NCBI GenBank assembly: GCA_030040265.1
Contig: JASHUB010000009.1
Span: 1-32,123, forward strand
Direction of reading: 5' to 3'
Source of the DNA: Microcaldota archaeon
Lineage (GTDB): Archaea > Micrarchaeota > Micrarchaeia > Micrarchaeales > CABMGC01
Length of the DNA: 32,123 bases
Shown here: in pieces, positions 31,034 to 32,123 of the stretch
Layout: every line of letters begins with the position of its first letter
Numbering within the stretch: position 1 is the stretch's first letter
Program-made: the position numbers and the translations under genes
Notes under the pieces: model-generated
Databases searched by the model: none
Told to the model about the DNA's origin: nothing
The model's input: the letters and a program-made list of their open reading frames with translations, nothing else

Positions 31034-31457
31034 CGACCCTTATGCTCCACGCTTTGCCGTGCTTGACTGTGAAGTCGTGCGGCGTCACCGCCTTGACGTC
31101 CATCTGAGTGTAATCCTTCTTCGTCTTCTTGAAGCGCAGGACTCCTGACACCTTTACAGCCCCAGAAGATCCTGTGACTTTCACCTCATCGAACTTGTAG
31201 GCCATGAGTGAACTTGCGTCGACCTTTGACAGGACGGCCTGCAAGACATACCAAGCAGCGTTTTCCTTCGAGTCGGCTTTCTCGCTTATGCGCAAACTTC
31301 CCTCCCTACCGCCATCCTTGCCTAGTTTCTTCAGATCGAAGCGCACGTTGAGCATGGCGAGAACCGAGTTCTCAATCGCCTCTCCGAAGCTCCTGCCGTA
31401 TCCGACGAACGCTATGTCGGCGGTGTGGGGGAGATACCTGAACTTTTTCAGGGGCAT
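31020..31457 (-). CDS. Archease
   Basis: Archease is a small metal-binding protein that activates the RNA ligase RtcB in tRNA splicing and RNA repair. The 145-residue length is normal, and the N-terminal signature FRYLPHTADIAFVGYGRSFG (6-25) is diagnostic, with Asp14 as a conserved metal-site candidate. The C-terminal VTPHDFTVKHGKAWSIRVVI (124-143) matches the family end, which contributes the rest of the metal site. A TATA box centred 27 bp upstream predicts a leaderless transcript from ATG 31457. rtcB itself is not in the window. The C-terminal codons overlap the nuclease-like gene on the opposite strand. Confidence 0.93.
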   Translation of the reverse strand: MPLKKFRYLPHTADIAFVGYGRSFGEAIENSVLAMLNVRFDLKKLGKDGGREGSLRISEKADSKENAAWYVLQAVLSKVDASSLMAYKFDEVKVTGSSGAVKVSGVLRFKKTKKDYTQMDVKAVTPHDFTVKHGKAWSIRVVIDI

Positions 31458-31477
31458 GAATTAGATTCTGCAAGCAC

Positions 31478-31489
31478 CTTTATATATGC
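31478..31489. promoter_or_regulatory. Shared TATA element between archease and the right-edge transcript
   Basis: CTTTATATATGC with the symmetric core ATATAT is centred near 31484. It lies 27 bp from the archease ATG (31457, minus) and 29 bp from a plus-strand ATG at 31513, so transcripts in both directions could be leaderless. Confidence 0.55.
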
Positions 31490-31512
31490 TCATTATGGAA
31501 TATTACTGTCCG

Positions 31513-31574
31513 ATGAAGATAAGAGTAACTGCTGAAGCGTGATGATGCCCATTTCGGCTGAGGACTTTTGGTGA
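31513..31574 (+). other. Two overlapping mini-ORFs upstream of the right-edge gene
   Basis: ATG 31513 opens a 9-codon frame (MKIRVTAEA, stop 31540-31542) at the expected transcription start. Its stop overlaps, by one base, ATG 31542 of a 10-codon frame (MMPISAEDFW, stop 31572-31574). That stop lies within the sequence GGTGATTG that precedes the long membrane-protein frame. These may be translated leader peptides that couple translation to the downstream gene, or remnants of a frameshifted N-terminus. Confidence 0.35.
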
Positions 31575-31578
31575 TTGC

Positions 31579-32123
31579 ATAAGATATGATAAGAGGATCG
31601 CCACTGCACTCTTGATAATATTCACGATCGCGCTGCTCGCTAACGCGTTCAGCGTGACGTCGCTCTCGGTGCAGGACACCAACGCAACGACCTACGTTGT
31701 CGTGCCCATGCTGATGCTCCCGATATTCGCGTTCTTCACGATGAAGAGCGACGTGTGGCCGAATGTCGGGAAGCGCGACATAATCGCCGGCGCGATGATC
31801 GGCGCGGCTTATCTGTTCGACGTAGTCGCCGTCTGGTATGCGTCCTCGTTCGAGTTCGTGGGCCTGAGGCTCGACCTCCTGCTGCTCCCGATAGGGCTGA
31901 CAGCGATCGTCACGCTGCTGTTCGGGCTCGAGAACCTGGGCAAGTTCAAGGCGTTCCTGCTCTATTCCGTTGTTGCGTCTCCAGTCGTGTTGACTCCGAT
32001 AATCGGACTTGCGCAGGGCTTCACGGTATTGAACACTGTCATCGTGTACGACATAATACACGTGTTCGTGCCCGCGGCTACGTACCTCGCACCGATAAGC
32101 ATAATCGCAAACGGGTACAGCAT
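31579..32123 (+). CDS. Polytopic membrane protein, possibly archaeosortase/exosortase-like; cut by window edge
   Basis: An open frame of 181 codons runs off the right edge. It encodes about six hydrophobic helices: IATALLIIFTIALLANAF first, later FVGLRLDLLLLPIGLTAIVT and TVIVYDIIHVFVPAATYLAP. The layout, with an LLLLPIGLTAIVTLLFGLEN segment and a late helix pair, is reminiscent of exosortase/archaeosortase proteins, which process surface-protein C-termini. The diagnostic Cys motif would lie beyond the window, so this is weak. No ATG lies in frame near the start: the frame is closed at 31543-31545, CTG 31558 and TTG 31612 are the usual alternatives, and ATA at 31579 sits exactly where a start is expected after GGTGATTG. 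Position 31579 is therefore provisional. Confidence 0.5.
   Translation, partial: MRYDKRIATALLIIFTIALLANAFSVTSLSVQDTNATTYVVVPMLMLPIFAFFTMKSDVWPNVGKRDIIAGAMIGAAYLFDVVAVWYASSFEFVGLRLDLLLLPIGLTAIVTLLFGLENLGKFKAFLLYSVVASPVVLTPIIGLAQGFTVLNTVIVYDIIHVFVPAATYLAPISIIANGYS

Overview
The window looks like a gene-dense, GC-rich archaeal chromosome segment, probably from a DPANN-type lineage such as Micrarchaeota (inference). Directly visible support: AT-rich TATA boxes about 25-37 bp before start codons, several leaderless or nearly leaderless genes, two tRNA genes without encoded CCA, a double-AAA CDC48/VAT ATPase, an archaeal-style phosphoglycerate kinase, archease, and many short prepilin-like signals of the form K(G/A)|Q followed by a hydrophobic helix. 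The lineage rests on the style of the class III signal proteins, not on a marker-gene comparison. No insertion sequence, CRISPR array, rRNA or prophage was seen.

Left part (1-7600): truncated CDC48 ATPase and an M50 membrane protease on the minus strand; tRNA-Gln followed by a small cupin; a glycosylatable membrane-anchored surface protein; a class III-signal protein that continues into a polytopic membrane domain; pgk; a coiled-coil protein converging on pgk; and a small secreted protein.

Central part (7700-24900), the most interesting: three TrkA-N/RCK genes, two of them membrane-anchored without a recognisable K+ selectivity filter, precede a five-gene operon (winged-helix/coiled-coil protein, FlaI/VirB11-like secretion ATPase, unknown 208-aa protein, two GspF/FlaJ/TadC-like membrane proteins). 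This meets, stop codon against stop codon, a minus-strand operon of about 9.6 kb encoding a CBS-domain protein with a C-terminal region resembling ribosome hibernation factor (HPF/S30AE), then five pilin-like proteins. Three of the five are very large (713-926 aa) and carry LamG, Ig-like and PQQ-type beta-propeller domains behind the pilin-type N-terminus. Together they read as a type IV pilus/secretion-like machine and its own set of giant, probably glycosylated, adhesive pilin-like subunits. A prepilin peptidase is not in the window.

Right part (24900-32123): tRNA-Cys running into an AlkZ/YcaQ-type winged-helix protein, two hypothetical proteins, an HhH-GPD DNA glycosylase, a coiled-coil protein, a putative PD-(D/E)XK nuclease-like protein, archease, and a polytopic membrane protein cut by the window edge whose start codon is unclear. 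Three of the divergent junctions share one centrally placed TATA element, and convergent genes are separated by 0-11 bp or overlap, so the genome is very compact.
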